NCBI GenBank assembly: GCA_023246715.1
Contig: JAHFHZ010000010.1
Span: forward strand, 1 to 33,907
From: Candidatus Magasanikiibacteriota bacterium
GTDB lineage: Bacteria > Patescibacteriota > Patescibacteriia > Magasanikbacterales > GWA2-37-8
DNA length: 33,907 bases
Reading direction: 5' to 3'
The notes beneath the pieces were generated by a model, which did not search any database, was not told where the DNA came from, and saw nothing but the letters and a program-made list of their open reading frames with translations. This document shows positions 26,061 through 33,907 of this stretch, in pieces. Position 1 is the stretch's first letter. Each line of letters begins with the position of its first letter. The translations under genes were made by a program, and so were the position numbers.

Positions 26061-26441
26061 TTAACGCGCTGCATTACCAATCTTTCGGCGGTAAAATAAC
26101 CACAAACACCAAAAAAATAAGAAGATTATTAACGGTAGCCAGGCCCGGGAGGGAGCGCCCTCCAAGAGCGACCACACTATACCGACAATTGCCGCGCTCG
26201 ACCAGATAATTTTTAAATTCAATAAAGCACGGTAACTCTCTACTCCCGCGTTTCGCATCAGAAACGAAACCGAGCCAATTGCCAAAAAGGCGGCGGCAAC
26301 GATTCTGGCCAACAGCACGCTCCCCTCCGGCATTTCAAATACAACCAACATCCAGCGTGGAGCAACCATCAAGGGCAAACCAAAAAATAAATCAACGATA
26401 AAATGAACGGTAAACCAAACGCGCAGGCTGACGGGAACCAT
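26061..26441 (-). CDS. Membrane protein of unknown function (four predicted TM segments)
   Basis: Hydrophobic segments throughout; 6 bp from the preceding minus-strand ORF. Confidence 0.6.
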   Translation of the reverse strand: MVPVSLRVWFTVHFIVDLFFGLPLMVAPRWMLVVFEMPEGSVLLARIVAAAFLAIGSVSFLMRNAGVESYRALLNLKIIWSSAAIVGIVWSLLEGAPSRAWLPLIIFLFFWCLWLFYRRKIGNAAR

Positions 26442-26447
26442 AAAAAA

Positions 26448-27824
26448 TTAATTATCAGTATTATCGGTAATTAAAGCAGTGAGTTCAGCCCGCTCGGCAG
26501 CCAGCATTTCAAACGTAGCAGCCTCCAAATTTAACCGCAAAACAGGTTCGGTGTTGCTCGCCCGCACATTAAACCACCCCCACTCAAAGCCCATCCACAA
26601 ACCATCCAAACGCGAAGTCTCGCACGCGGCAACCTGGTAATACGTTTCAACTCGTTTCACCGCCGCTTCTTTATCTTCTACTTCAAAGTTAATTTCGCCG
26701 GAATGAAAATATTTTTTAAATGGCGCCACAATTTGGCTGAGCGGGCGCTGTTCCCGGGTAAGTAATCTCAACAGATACAGGAGCGCAAAATCAGAACACT
26801 CCAAATCGTACAAATCATGAAAATATAAATGCAACGACAATTCACTGCCAAACTGAGCGTTATTTTCCTTCATTAATTTCTTGATGTTGGCATGGCCAAC
26901 CGGGCATTTGCTAACTGTACCAGCCCCCGCCGCCTGCCACACTTCTGGGACAATCTGGCTGGAACGCAAATCGTAAAGCATTGTGGCGCCAGGATGGTTA
27001 CGCAGGACCTCTAAACCAAGCAATGCTCCGACATACGAAGATTCCACCACGTGGCCCTGTTCATCAACCAGGCCGAAACGATCACAATCCCCATCCAAAG
27101 CGAAGCCAAAGTCAGCCAGATTTTTTACCACTGCTTGTTGCAGATCACGCAGGGTATCTTCTTTGAGCGGATTAGCCTCATGATTCGGAAATCGGCCGTC
27201 CGGCTCCAGATACAAATACTCCACTTCAATCGGCAGTGATTGCAAAATCCTTGGTAAGGTCACTTTCGCCATCCCATTCCCCGCGTCAACCACAATACGC
27301 AGCGGGGCGATATGGCTTGGCTCCACTAGTTTAAACAAAACGGATTTATAATCATTAAAAACGTCTTTAGCACTTACCGACCCAACCCGTTCCGGCGGGA
27401 GAAAAATGGCCGTACGACAATCACGTAAAGCCACGCCCGGCACCGGCAACCCGTTACCAAGGGTCATTTTAAAACCGTTGTACTCAGCCGGATTGTGACT
27501 CGCCGTGACCATAATCCCCCCGGCGTGCTCCGGGTAATGAGCGCAGGCAAAATTAAACAGCGGGGTAGAAGTCAGGCCAATATCAACCACGTTGAGGCCG
27601 GCATCACACACACCACGCATGGCTGCCGCGTGAAACTCAAGGCTCGATAAACGCATATCATACCCCAACACTACCGCCTGGCCAGCTAATTCCGCCTGGG
27701 GTAGCTGTTTTTTTAAGTACTCCGCGAAATAACGCCCCACTCGGTAGGCCAAATCAGCCGAAAGCTCAGTCTCAACCAAGCCGCGGATATCATACGCTTT
27801 AAAAATTTTTTCTGGAATTTCCAT
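26448..27824 (-). CDS. Phosphomannomutase/phosphoglucomutase
   Basis: FKAYDIRGLVETELSADLAYRVG, GIMVTASHNPAEYNGFKMT catalytic Ser, ALDGDCDRFGLVDEQG, WGWFNVRASNTEPVLRLNLEA. Confidence 0.96.
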   Translation of the reverse strand: MEIPEKIFKAYDIRGLVETELSADLAYRVGRYFAEYLKKQLPQAELAGQAVVLGYDMRLSSLEFHAAAMRGVCDAGLNVVDIGLTSTPLFNFACAHYPEHAGGIMVTASHNPAEYNGFKMTLGNGLPVPGVALRDCRTAIFLPPERVGSVSAKDVFNDYKSVLFKLVEPSHIAPLRIVVDAGNGMAKVTLPRILQSLPIEVEYLYLEPDGRFPNHEANPLKEDTLRDLQQAVVKNLADFGFALDGDCDRFGLVDEQGHVVESSYVGALLGLEVLRNHPGATMLYDLRSSQIVPEVWQAAGAGTVSKCPVGHANIKKLMKENNAQFGSELSLHLYFHDLYDLECSDFALLYLLRLLTREQRPLSQIVAPFKKYFHSGEINFEVEDKEAAVKRVETYYQVAACETSRLDGLWMGFEWGWFNVRASNTEPVLRLNLEAATFEMLAAERAELTALITDNTDN

Positions 27825-27835
27825 AGTTTTTTTCG

Positions 27836-27864
27836 TTGACTAAACAACAAAAAAATTGTATACT
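27836..27864 (+). promoter_or_regulatory. Sigma70-like promoter for the clpC-like gene
   Basis: TTGACT - 17 bp - TATACT. Confidence 0.75.
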
Positions 27865-27890
27865 AAGCGCTAATAAAAGTCCATTCTATT

Positions 27891-30407
27891 ATGAACATTC
27901 TTGAACGTTTTTCCAGTCATTTACGCGAAACACTGGCCCGCGCTATCCGCCTGGCTACCGAACTCAAAAATAAAGAGGTTGAGCCTCTTCATTTGTTGTT
28001 TGCGTTATCCGTCCAAAAGGGTTCGTTGGCAGCCGAACTCATCGGGCGTTTTAAAATCACCCCCCAAACCCTGGAACAAGCCCTGGTAAATTTGCCTGGC
28101 AAAAAAACAGAACGGCCTGCCCTCTTAAACGCGGCCGTCACCATGGAAGTCACCCCACTCAGCAGGAGTGCAAAAACAGCCTTGGAAAAGGCTTTGTTTG
28201 TGGCCGAAGAATATCACCATACCTACGTTGGTTCGGAGCATCTGTTGGCCGGGTTACTCTCTATTGCCGATCCAGGAATCCAACAGGTGTTTAAAGTGCA
28301 TCAAGTCAAATCAGCGGATTTGCAAAAACAACTCGATACCATCCTCGGCAACGCTTCTCACTTCCCCCAACTAAAAGAAATCAACGAGCTGGCCGATCGC
28401 TTACAAGAAAACCTGGGGGGCGAACACGATCATCCAGCAATGCCGGGCGGAGCCAACAACCGTCGTGGCAACGCCAAAGAACCGGCTCTTGACTATTTTG
28501 CCACCGAGCTAACCGCCCCCGAAATGCAGCCCGATCTGGACCCTCTTATCGGGCGCGAAGCCGAAATCGAACGAGTGGTTCAAATTATCTGTCGCCGAAC
28601 CAAAAATAACCCCGTGCTACTGGGCGAACCCGGGGTGGGGAAAACAGCCATTGTTGAAGGTTTGGCTAAACGCATTGTCGAAGGCAACGTGCCCGACATG
28701 CTGCTCAACAAAAAAATTTATGCGCTGGATTTAGCCATGCTCATTGCCGGTACTATTTACCGCGGTGAATTTGAAGCCCGCCTGCGCCAGGTAATCGACG
28801 AAGTTTCCGCCGACCCGGATGTGATTTTATTTATTGACGAAGTGCACAACATCGTGGGAGCAGGGAGTAACCAGGGCACCCTGGACGCCGGTAACATCCT
28901 CAAACCTGCTTTGGCTCGCGGGCAAATCCGCTGTATTGGCGCCACCACGCCCGCTGAATTTAAAAAATACATTGAAAATGATGCCGCGTTGGAACGCCGA
29001 TTTCAACCGATCCAGGTCAACGAACCAAGTGTTGAATCAACAATTGCGATCCTTAAAGGAATCAAAAAAAACTACGAAGAACACCATCGCGTTAGCATCA
29101 CTCCCGAAGCGATTGAACTGGCGGTACGGCTCGCCGAGCGTTACATCACGAATAAATTTTTCCCCGATAAAGCTATCGACCTGATCGACGAAACCGCGGC
29201 GGCCAAGCGCCTCACGCTCAAAGCGCCCGCGTGGCAAAGTAAAATCAGCCTGCTGAAGCGGCAGTTGGAAAAAACTATATTGGCCAAAGAAACTGCGGCA
29301 GCGGCCGATGATTTTAAAGCAGCGGTAAAACACAAAACCGAAGAAGATCGTCTGGAAGCGGCGCTGACCAAAGCCGAACAATCCACCGCTAACCAGACCA
29401 TCAAAATGTTGGGCGCAATCACCGGACGCGATGTTATCGACCAGTTGGCCAAAATTACCGGCGCCGCTCCAGCCGAAATCATGCTCGAAGCAAAAAATGA
29501 TTTGCTTGATTTAGGCAACCGCCTCAAAAAGAAAATTATCGGCCAAAACCAAGTCATCGACCAAGTGGTCCACGGCTTGCAGCAAGCACGTCTCGGCCTC
29601 GGCAGCCCCAACCGGCCTTTAGCCTCGTTCTTATTTGTAGGCGAAAGCGGCGTGGGGAAAACAGAGCTCGCCAAAGCAATTGCCGGCGCGCTATACCCTG
29701 GCAAAAACGCGCTCATCAAACTAAACATGAGCGAATACAACGAAGCCTTCGGTGTCTCGAAACTGCTCGGCTCTCCTGCTGGCTATGTGGGCTACAAAGA
29801 AGCCAATTCATTTACTGATCAAATAAAAACTAATCCACATAGCGTGGTATTGTTCGATGAAATAGACAAAGCCCATCGCGAAGTGGCCCGCTTATTACTA
29901 CAAATTCTGGAAAACGGCGAAATTAATGATGCCACCGGTAAAAAAATTTCATTGCGGCAGGCTATCATCATCCTCACTACCACTGCCGCTTCCGGCGAAG
30001 CCAAAAAAGGCGCCCTAGGCTTTGGTGGCGCTCATGCCAAGCCCCAAGAAATCCAAAGTCGTTTGATGGAAAAATTAAAAGAACAATTCTCCCCCGAAAT
30101 AATCAATCGCCTAGATCAAGTGGCGCTCTTTAACCCACTCGACAAAGAAACCCTGGCGCAAATCGCGACGCTCGAAATTTCCGAACTGAATGATCGGCTC
30201 AAACGGTACCACACCGCCATCAAAGTTAACTCACCTACCCTGGCGTGGCTGCTCAAAGACATCACTCCCGAAAATAGCGGGGCTCGCGAAGTACGCCGCT
30301 TGGTTAAAGCGCAAGTAGAACGTTTAATCGCCGAACTTCTCTTAAATGATACGGTGAAAAACCAATACCATTTGCGCGTGCTTAAAAACGAATTAGCCCT
30401 GCGTTGA
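27891..30407 (+). CDS. clpC: ClpC-like AAA+ ATP-binding subunit (two AAA modules)
   Basis: Clp N-domain repeats; [59 protein letters not shown]; short middle domain. Confidence 0.93.
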   Translation: MNILERFSSHLRETLARAIRLATELKNKEVEPLHLLFALSVQKGSLAAELIGRFKITPQTLEQALVNLPGKKTERPALLNAAVTMEVTPLSRSAKTALEKALFVAEEYHHTYVGSEHLLAGLLSIADPGIQQVFKVHQVKSADLQKQLDTILGNASHFPQLKEINELADRLQENLGGEHDHPAMPGGANNRRGNAKEPALDYFATELTAPEMQPDLDPLIGREAEIERVVQIICRRTKNNPVLLGEPGVGKTAIVEGLAKRIVEGNVPDMLLNKKIYALDLAMLIAGTIYRGEFEARLRQVIDEVSADPDVILFIDEVHNIVGAGSNQGTLDAGNILKPALARGQIRCIGATTPAEFKKYIENDAALERRFQPIQVNEPSVESTIAILKGIKKNYEEHHRVSITPEAIELAVRLAERYITNKFFPDKAIDLIDETAAAKRLTLKAPAWQSKISLLKRQLEKTILAKETAAAADDFKAAVKHKTEEDRLEAALTKAEQSTANQTIKMLGAITGRDVIDQLAKITGAAPAEIMLEAKNDLLDLGNRLKKKIIGQNQVIDQVVHGLQQARLGLGSPNRPLASFLFVGESGVGKTELAKAIAGALYPGKNALIKLNMSEYNEAFGVSKLLGSPAGYVGYKEANSFTDQIKTNPHSVVLFDEIDKAHREVARLLLQILENGEINDATGKKISLRQAIIILTTTAASGEAKKGALGFGGAHAKPQEIQSRLMEKLKEQFSPEIINRLDQVALFNPLDKETLAQIATLEISELNDRLKRYHTAIKVNSPTLAWLLKDITPENSGAREVRRLVKAQVERLIAELLLNDTVKNQYHLRVLKNELALR

Positions 30408-30430
30408 TTAATCAACTAAAATATGGCGCT

Positions 30431-31048
30431 ATGGCCGAAAATAATCTGGCCACAACGGCGCGGTCTTCCCCGCCAGAATTAAATGCTCCCCCAAAAACCG
30501 AAGAAACCCCCCTCATTCGCGATGAAGCAGAGGGTGTTCAGCCAAAAACTGCCGAATCTCAAAACCTTGGCGCGCCCCCAGAGATAGCCGATGATGAGCA
30601 AGACGAAGCCGCCGGCGCAACCGAAGGAGCGCGCCAACAAGCAGTCGCTCGGGGCCGGGGCGTAAATCAAAATGGTCTGGTGCGTGGAATTTTAGCCATC
30701 AAAAACCGCAAAGAGATTAAAAAATTAAACCGCCAAAAAAAGGAAAATGAAAAAACCTTGCGTAAAAAAAATCGCCGGTTATTTTCCTTAAAATCAAAGC
30801 TGCTATTCCAAGAGCTGCGCATTGCCGGTGAAGCGCTCACCGGGATTGGTTTGATCCCAGCCGCCATCGAAGTCGTTCGGGCGTTTCGAAAAAACAAAAA
30901 CATAAAACAGTTGCGAAAAGAAATAAAAAATCTAAAAGCCGATCAAACTGCTCTGGACAGCAAAATTGCGAAATTGTTGAGCTTGTGGCAAAGCGCCAGC
31001 TATACCAATAATCCGGCCACCCCAAACCAGAACCGGGAGGCGGCTTAA
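30431..31048 (+). CDS. Coiled-coil protein of unknown function
   Basis: Low-complexity N-terminus, Lys-rich helical region (KEIKKLNRQKKENEKTLRKKN), C-terminal heptads. Confidence 0.55.
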   Translation: MAENNLATTARSSPPELNAPPKTEETPLIRDEAEGVQPKTAESQNLGAPPEIADDEQDEAAGATEGARQQAVARGRGVNQNGLVRGILAIKNRKEIKKLNRQKKENEKTLRKKNRRLFSLKSKLLFQELRIAGEALTGIGLIPAAIEVVRAFRKNKNIKQLRKEIKNLKADQTALDSKIAKLLSLWQSASYTNNPATPNQNREAA

Positions 31049-31101
31049 GCAAAATTGTGCTATTATTATAAAGATAATTTCTTATTGTATAGTGCCCTTG
31101 T

Positions 31102-32337
31102 ATGTCCCCGACGCTTAAAAAAATACTCCTGATCATTGGCTTTAGTATCGTCGTCGCGTTAATAGGCGCGGGGCTGTATTTGATATTTGTCAAAAAACCA
31201 ACCACACTCCCTCCAGGAACTACCGGCACGGCGGGGCCCGGCACCACCGGTCAATTGCCCGCGGCGGGCGAACGACCAACCACGCTCACCACTCCCGGCG
31301 CCGGAGAAATACCCGGGACATTGCCGACGGCAGCCACCATCCCTGGCGAAGTTCCCGGCTTTTTCCAGGCTGAACCGGTAAAGCAGCTTACTCCCGAACT
31401 GGCCCTGTTCACCTCTCTAAATAATCAAGGGACGGTTCGCTATCAGAACCCGAGTGATGGAAAATTTTACCAAATAACTGGCGACGGAAGCATTCGGGCT
31501 CTTTCCGATCAAGCTTTCTACGATGTCAGCAAAGTAACTTGGGCCAAAAATAAGAACCAGGCCGTGCTTGAATACCCGGATAATTCTAAAATTATCTACA
31601 ATTTTGAATCGCAAAAACAAGTAACCCTTCCCAAACACTGGCAAGAATTTTCTTTTGCGCCCGAAGGCAGCGAGATCGCCGCCAAAAGCATCGCTTTATC
31701 TCCTGAAAATCGCTGGCTGGTCACCGTTAAAGACGATGGTACCGGCACCCAACTAATCGAACCACTCGGCAATAACGCGGCCAAAGTAACCGTTGACTGG
31801 TCTCCCAGTCGGCAAACCGTTGCGCTATCCCAAACCGGCGAGCCGCTCGGCGCGGACCGGCGCGAGGTGCTGTTTGTGGGCTTACATGGCGAAAATTTTA
31901 AATCAACGGTTGTCGAAGGAACCAACCTGGTTTCACAATGGTCCCCCACCGGCCAACGACTACTCTACAGCGTGGTAAGCCAGCGCAACAGCTTTAAACC
32001 AGAGCTATGGGTGGTTGATGCCTACGGCGACCAAATTGGCGGCAGCCGCCAGGCGCTGCAAGTAAACACCTGGGCCGATAAGTGTGCTTTTGGGGGTGAA
32101 AACACCCTGTACTGCGCTATCCCCCAAGAACTGCCCAACGGCGCCGGAATGGCCCGCGAAATTTCCGATGGCACGCCCGACGATGTGTATAAAATTGACC
32201 TAACAACCGGGCTTAAAACTCCGCTCTCGCTCGGCAACAATAGCTATCATGTCGGGACAATCTCCTACGATAAAACCAGAAATAAAGTAATTTTCACCGA
32301 TCCTAACCAAGCGGGAATTTTTGAAATCAACCCTTAA
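31102..32337 (+). CDS. Membrane-anchored protein with Thr/Pro/Gly linker and beta-propeller-like domain
   Basis: TM LLIIGFSIVVALIGAGLYLIF; PGTTGTAGPGTTG linker; repeated beta motifs (RWLVTVKDDGTGTQLIEP, QTVALSQTGEPLGADRREVLFV, QWSPTGQRLLYSV). Confidence 0.65.
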   Translation: MSPTLKKILLIIGFSIVVALIGAGLYLIFVKKPTTLPPGTTGTAGPGTTGQLPAAGERPTTLTTPGAGEIPGTLPTAATIPGEVPGFFQAEPVKQLTPELALFTSLNNQGTVRYQNPSDGKFYQITGDGSIRALSDQAFYDVSKVTWAKNKNQAVLEYPDNSKIIYNFESQKQVTLPKHWQEFSFAPEGSEIAAKSIALSPENRWLVTVKDDGTGTQLIEPLGNNAAKVTVDWSPSRQTVALSQTGEPLGADRREVLFVGLHGENFKSTVVEGTNLVSQWSPTGQRLLYSVVSQRNSFKPELWVVDAYGDQIGGSRQALQVNTWADKCAFGGENTLYCAIPQELPNGAGMAREISDGTPDDVYKIDLTTGLKTPLSLGNNSYHVGTISYDKTRNKVIFTDPNQAGIFEINP

Positions 32338-32345
32338 ACAGCAAT

Positions 32346-33008
32346 ATGCCCGAACAACACCGTCGGCTTTTTATCTTTATTTTTGCCCTATTAGTGGTTA
32401 CTCTCGGATTGCTCGCCTTGCGGCTTAAAAAAGCCGCCGAAATTGTTGTTAAACCCGATGACACGCCGATTATTTCACCGGGTTTTGCCCCTATCCCACC
32501 CGATCCTAAAGAATACATTCTCGGCAGCCCCGGCGCACCGTTGACCGCCACAGTGTTTCTGGATTTCAGTTGCGCGGAGTGTCGTAGCCTCTACCAAACA
32601 CTACAGAGCTTTGTTCGCAGCAACCCCAAAAATATCCGCTTAATTTGGAAAGACGCTCCAGGCTCATCACTTCTGTTAAAAAGTGCCGAAAAAGCTCATG
32701 TTGCCGCCTGGTGCGCCGGAGAACAAGGGCGTTTCTGGCACTATGCCGACGCGATCTTTGCTGACAAAAATAACTGGCACGAAGATAAATTGCCGGTTTT
32801 AGCCGCCAACCTTAAATTAGATTTGCCGCGCTGGAACGCGTGCCGCGCTGGAACCGAAGCAAAAACAGCCGTTGAAAACTCCAGAGCCCTATTTAAGAGC
32901 CTGGGCTTATCTTTTACGCCCGTGCTATTCGTAAATAATCGTCTCATCAACCTCAACAAAGACATTAATATTGAGGAGCTGCTGGCCTCATTTACGACCT
33001 CCCTGTAA
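32346..33008 (+). CDS. Membrane-anchored DsbA-like thioredoxin-fold protein
   Basis: N-terminal TM; GSPGAPLTATVFLDFSCAECRSLYQTL (CxxC); GLSFTPVLFVNNRLI cis-Pro region. Confidence 0.87.
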   Translation: MPEQHRRLFIFIFALLVVTLGLLALRLKKAAEIVVKPDDTPIISPGFAPIPPDPKEYILGSPGAPLTATVFLDFSCAECRSLYQTLQSFVRSNPKNIRLIWKDAPGSSLLLKSAEKAHVAAWCAGEQGRFWHYADAIFADKNNWHEDKLPVLAANLKLDLPRWNACRAGTEAKTAVENSRALFKSLGLSFTPVLFVNNRLINLNKDINIEELLASFTTSL

Positions 33009-33012
33009 TTGT

Positions 33013-33907
33013 ATGACCGAGCGCGGCAAAAAAATTATTTTCCTCGCGGCTCTCCTGGTAGCAAGCCTTACTCCCCTCGCAGTGGCCAAGGCCGGCTTAT
33101 GCCATTGCCACAGTTATGACCGCTACCAGAACGGCAACGTTCCCTCGCTACGCGTAATTCCGAATGAATTCTTGGAAAAATTCCGCGACCAACCGCTGAC
33201 GAAGCGAGCCGACTGCGATGAAATCGTCCGCTTGCGGTCGCTGACCAGTATCCCTTTCAGGGAGTATGGCAAATGCGAATACCTAGATGCCCAGCTCTGT
33301 CAGGGCGTGCCCTGCTTCCCAAGTTCCAAAGCCTGCACCACCGCTGCCGACTGCCGGGGCTACGGAGGGGTCGGGGAATGCTTGAAACAAACCTGTTTTT
33401 TTGATCAAGCCGCTTCCGAAGGATTCAAAAACCAGCCATCAATTCTGGGTATTAAAGCTGATTTAAAGCTGGCTCCCACCTACCATCCAATTGTCAAAAT
33501 CCCCTTTGTCAGCTTCAGCGATTTGGACAAGCAGGTTGATTCCGAAGGGTACATCCAGCTGCCCTGGATTGGCGAATTCCTGGCTGGCATCTATAAGTAC
33601 GGCATCGTTGTGGCCAGCATCGTGGCCTCGGTAATTATTATTGTGGCCGGCCTACGAGTAATTATGTCCGCCGGAGGCGAAGAAAAAGCCGAGGGCTATA
33701 AAAGCATTACCCACGCAATTATCGGGTTGGGCCTGGTTTGGGGTTCATACGCCATCTTGTATACGGTTAGCCCGAACTTGGTAAATTTTAAAACCTTGCG
33801 GATTAAATATATTGAACGCGAAGATTTAAAGGTTGATGATCATTCCTGCGACGATTTAACCGATTGCCCAGACCAACAAAAACAGGCCGTACCTATCACC
33901 AAAGGAG
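33013..33907 (+). CDS. Partial: Cys-rich secreted protein with two TM segments resembling VirB2/TrbC-like T4SS pilins
   Basis: Open from ATG at 33013 to the window end; signal IIFLAALLVASLTPLAVAKA; about 10 Cys in ectodomain; YGIVVASIVASVIIIVAGLRVIMSAGGEEKAEGYKSITHAIIGLGLVWGSYAILYTV. Confidence 0.7.
   Translation, partial: MTERGKKIIFLAALLVASLTPLAVAKAGLCHCHSYDRYQNGNVPSLRVIPNEFLEKFRDQPLTKRADCDEIVRLRSLTSIPFREYGKCEYLDAQLCQGVPCFPSSKACTTAADCRGYGGVGECLKQTCFFDQAASEGFKNQPSILGIKADLKLAPTYHPIVKIPFVSFSDLDKQVDSEGYIQLPWIGEFLAGIYKYGIVVASIVASVIIIVAGLRVIMSAGGEEKAEGYKSITHAIIGLGLVWGSYAILYTVSPNLVNFKTLRIKYIEREDLKVDDHSCDDLTDCPDQQKQAVPITKG

Noticed and set aside
29141-29740. 199-aa antisense ORF in clpC
   Set aside because: Shadow ORF opposite a conserved AAA+ gene.
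1-33907. CRISPR arrays, rRNA genes, restriction-modification or toxin-antitoxin genes
   Set aside because: No regularly spaced direct repeats, no rRNA-like sequence and no recognisable defence motifs were seen.

Overview
The window has ~48 supportable features and looks like a chromosomal segment of a small-genome bacterium. The gene style (short intergenic gaps, LemA-HtpX pair, T4SS-pilin-like 2-TM protein, many short secreted proteins) suggests Patescibacteria/CPR; that is inference. Housekeeping genes: tsaD, dnaE, pheS/pheT (pheT is frameshifted), rseP, lemA, htpX, a phosphomannomutase, a clpC-like gene, HU and one tRNA-Met(CAU). Accessory points of most interest: (1) a minus-strand folate cluster folK-folB-folP followed by a TenA/PqqC-fold protein that keeps the full residue signature of chlamydial CADD, the self-sacrificing para-aminobenzoate synthase; (2) a DUF4331 - TPR - HupE/UreJ-like gene module preceded by a MarR-type regulator and followed by HU and an atypical NRAMP-like transporter; (3) an orphan secreted DUF7282-like + CuA-type cupredoxin fusion with no oxidase genes nearby; (4) a tRNA-Met 5 nt upstream of tsaD and abutting a MITE-like inverted repeat; (5) two copies of a GTCATTGCGAG palindromic repeat, one splitting a decayed secreted-protein ORF; (6) a coiled-coil / beta-propeller-like / DsbA-like / Cys-rich 2-TM gene series running off the right end. 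No rRNA or CRISPR array was seen. All family calls are by eye; no searches were run.
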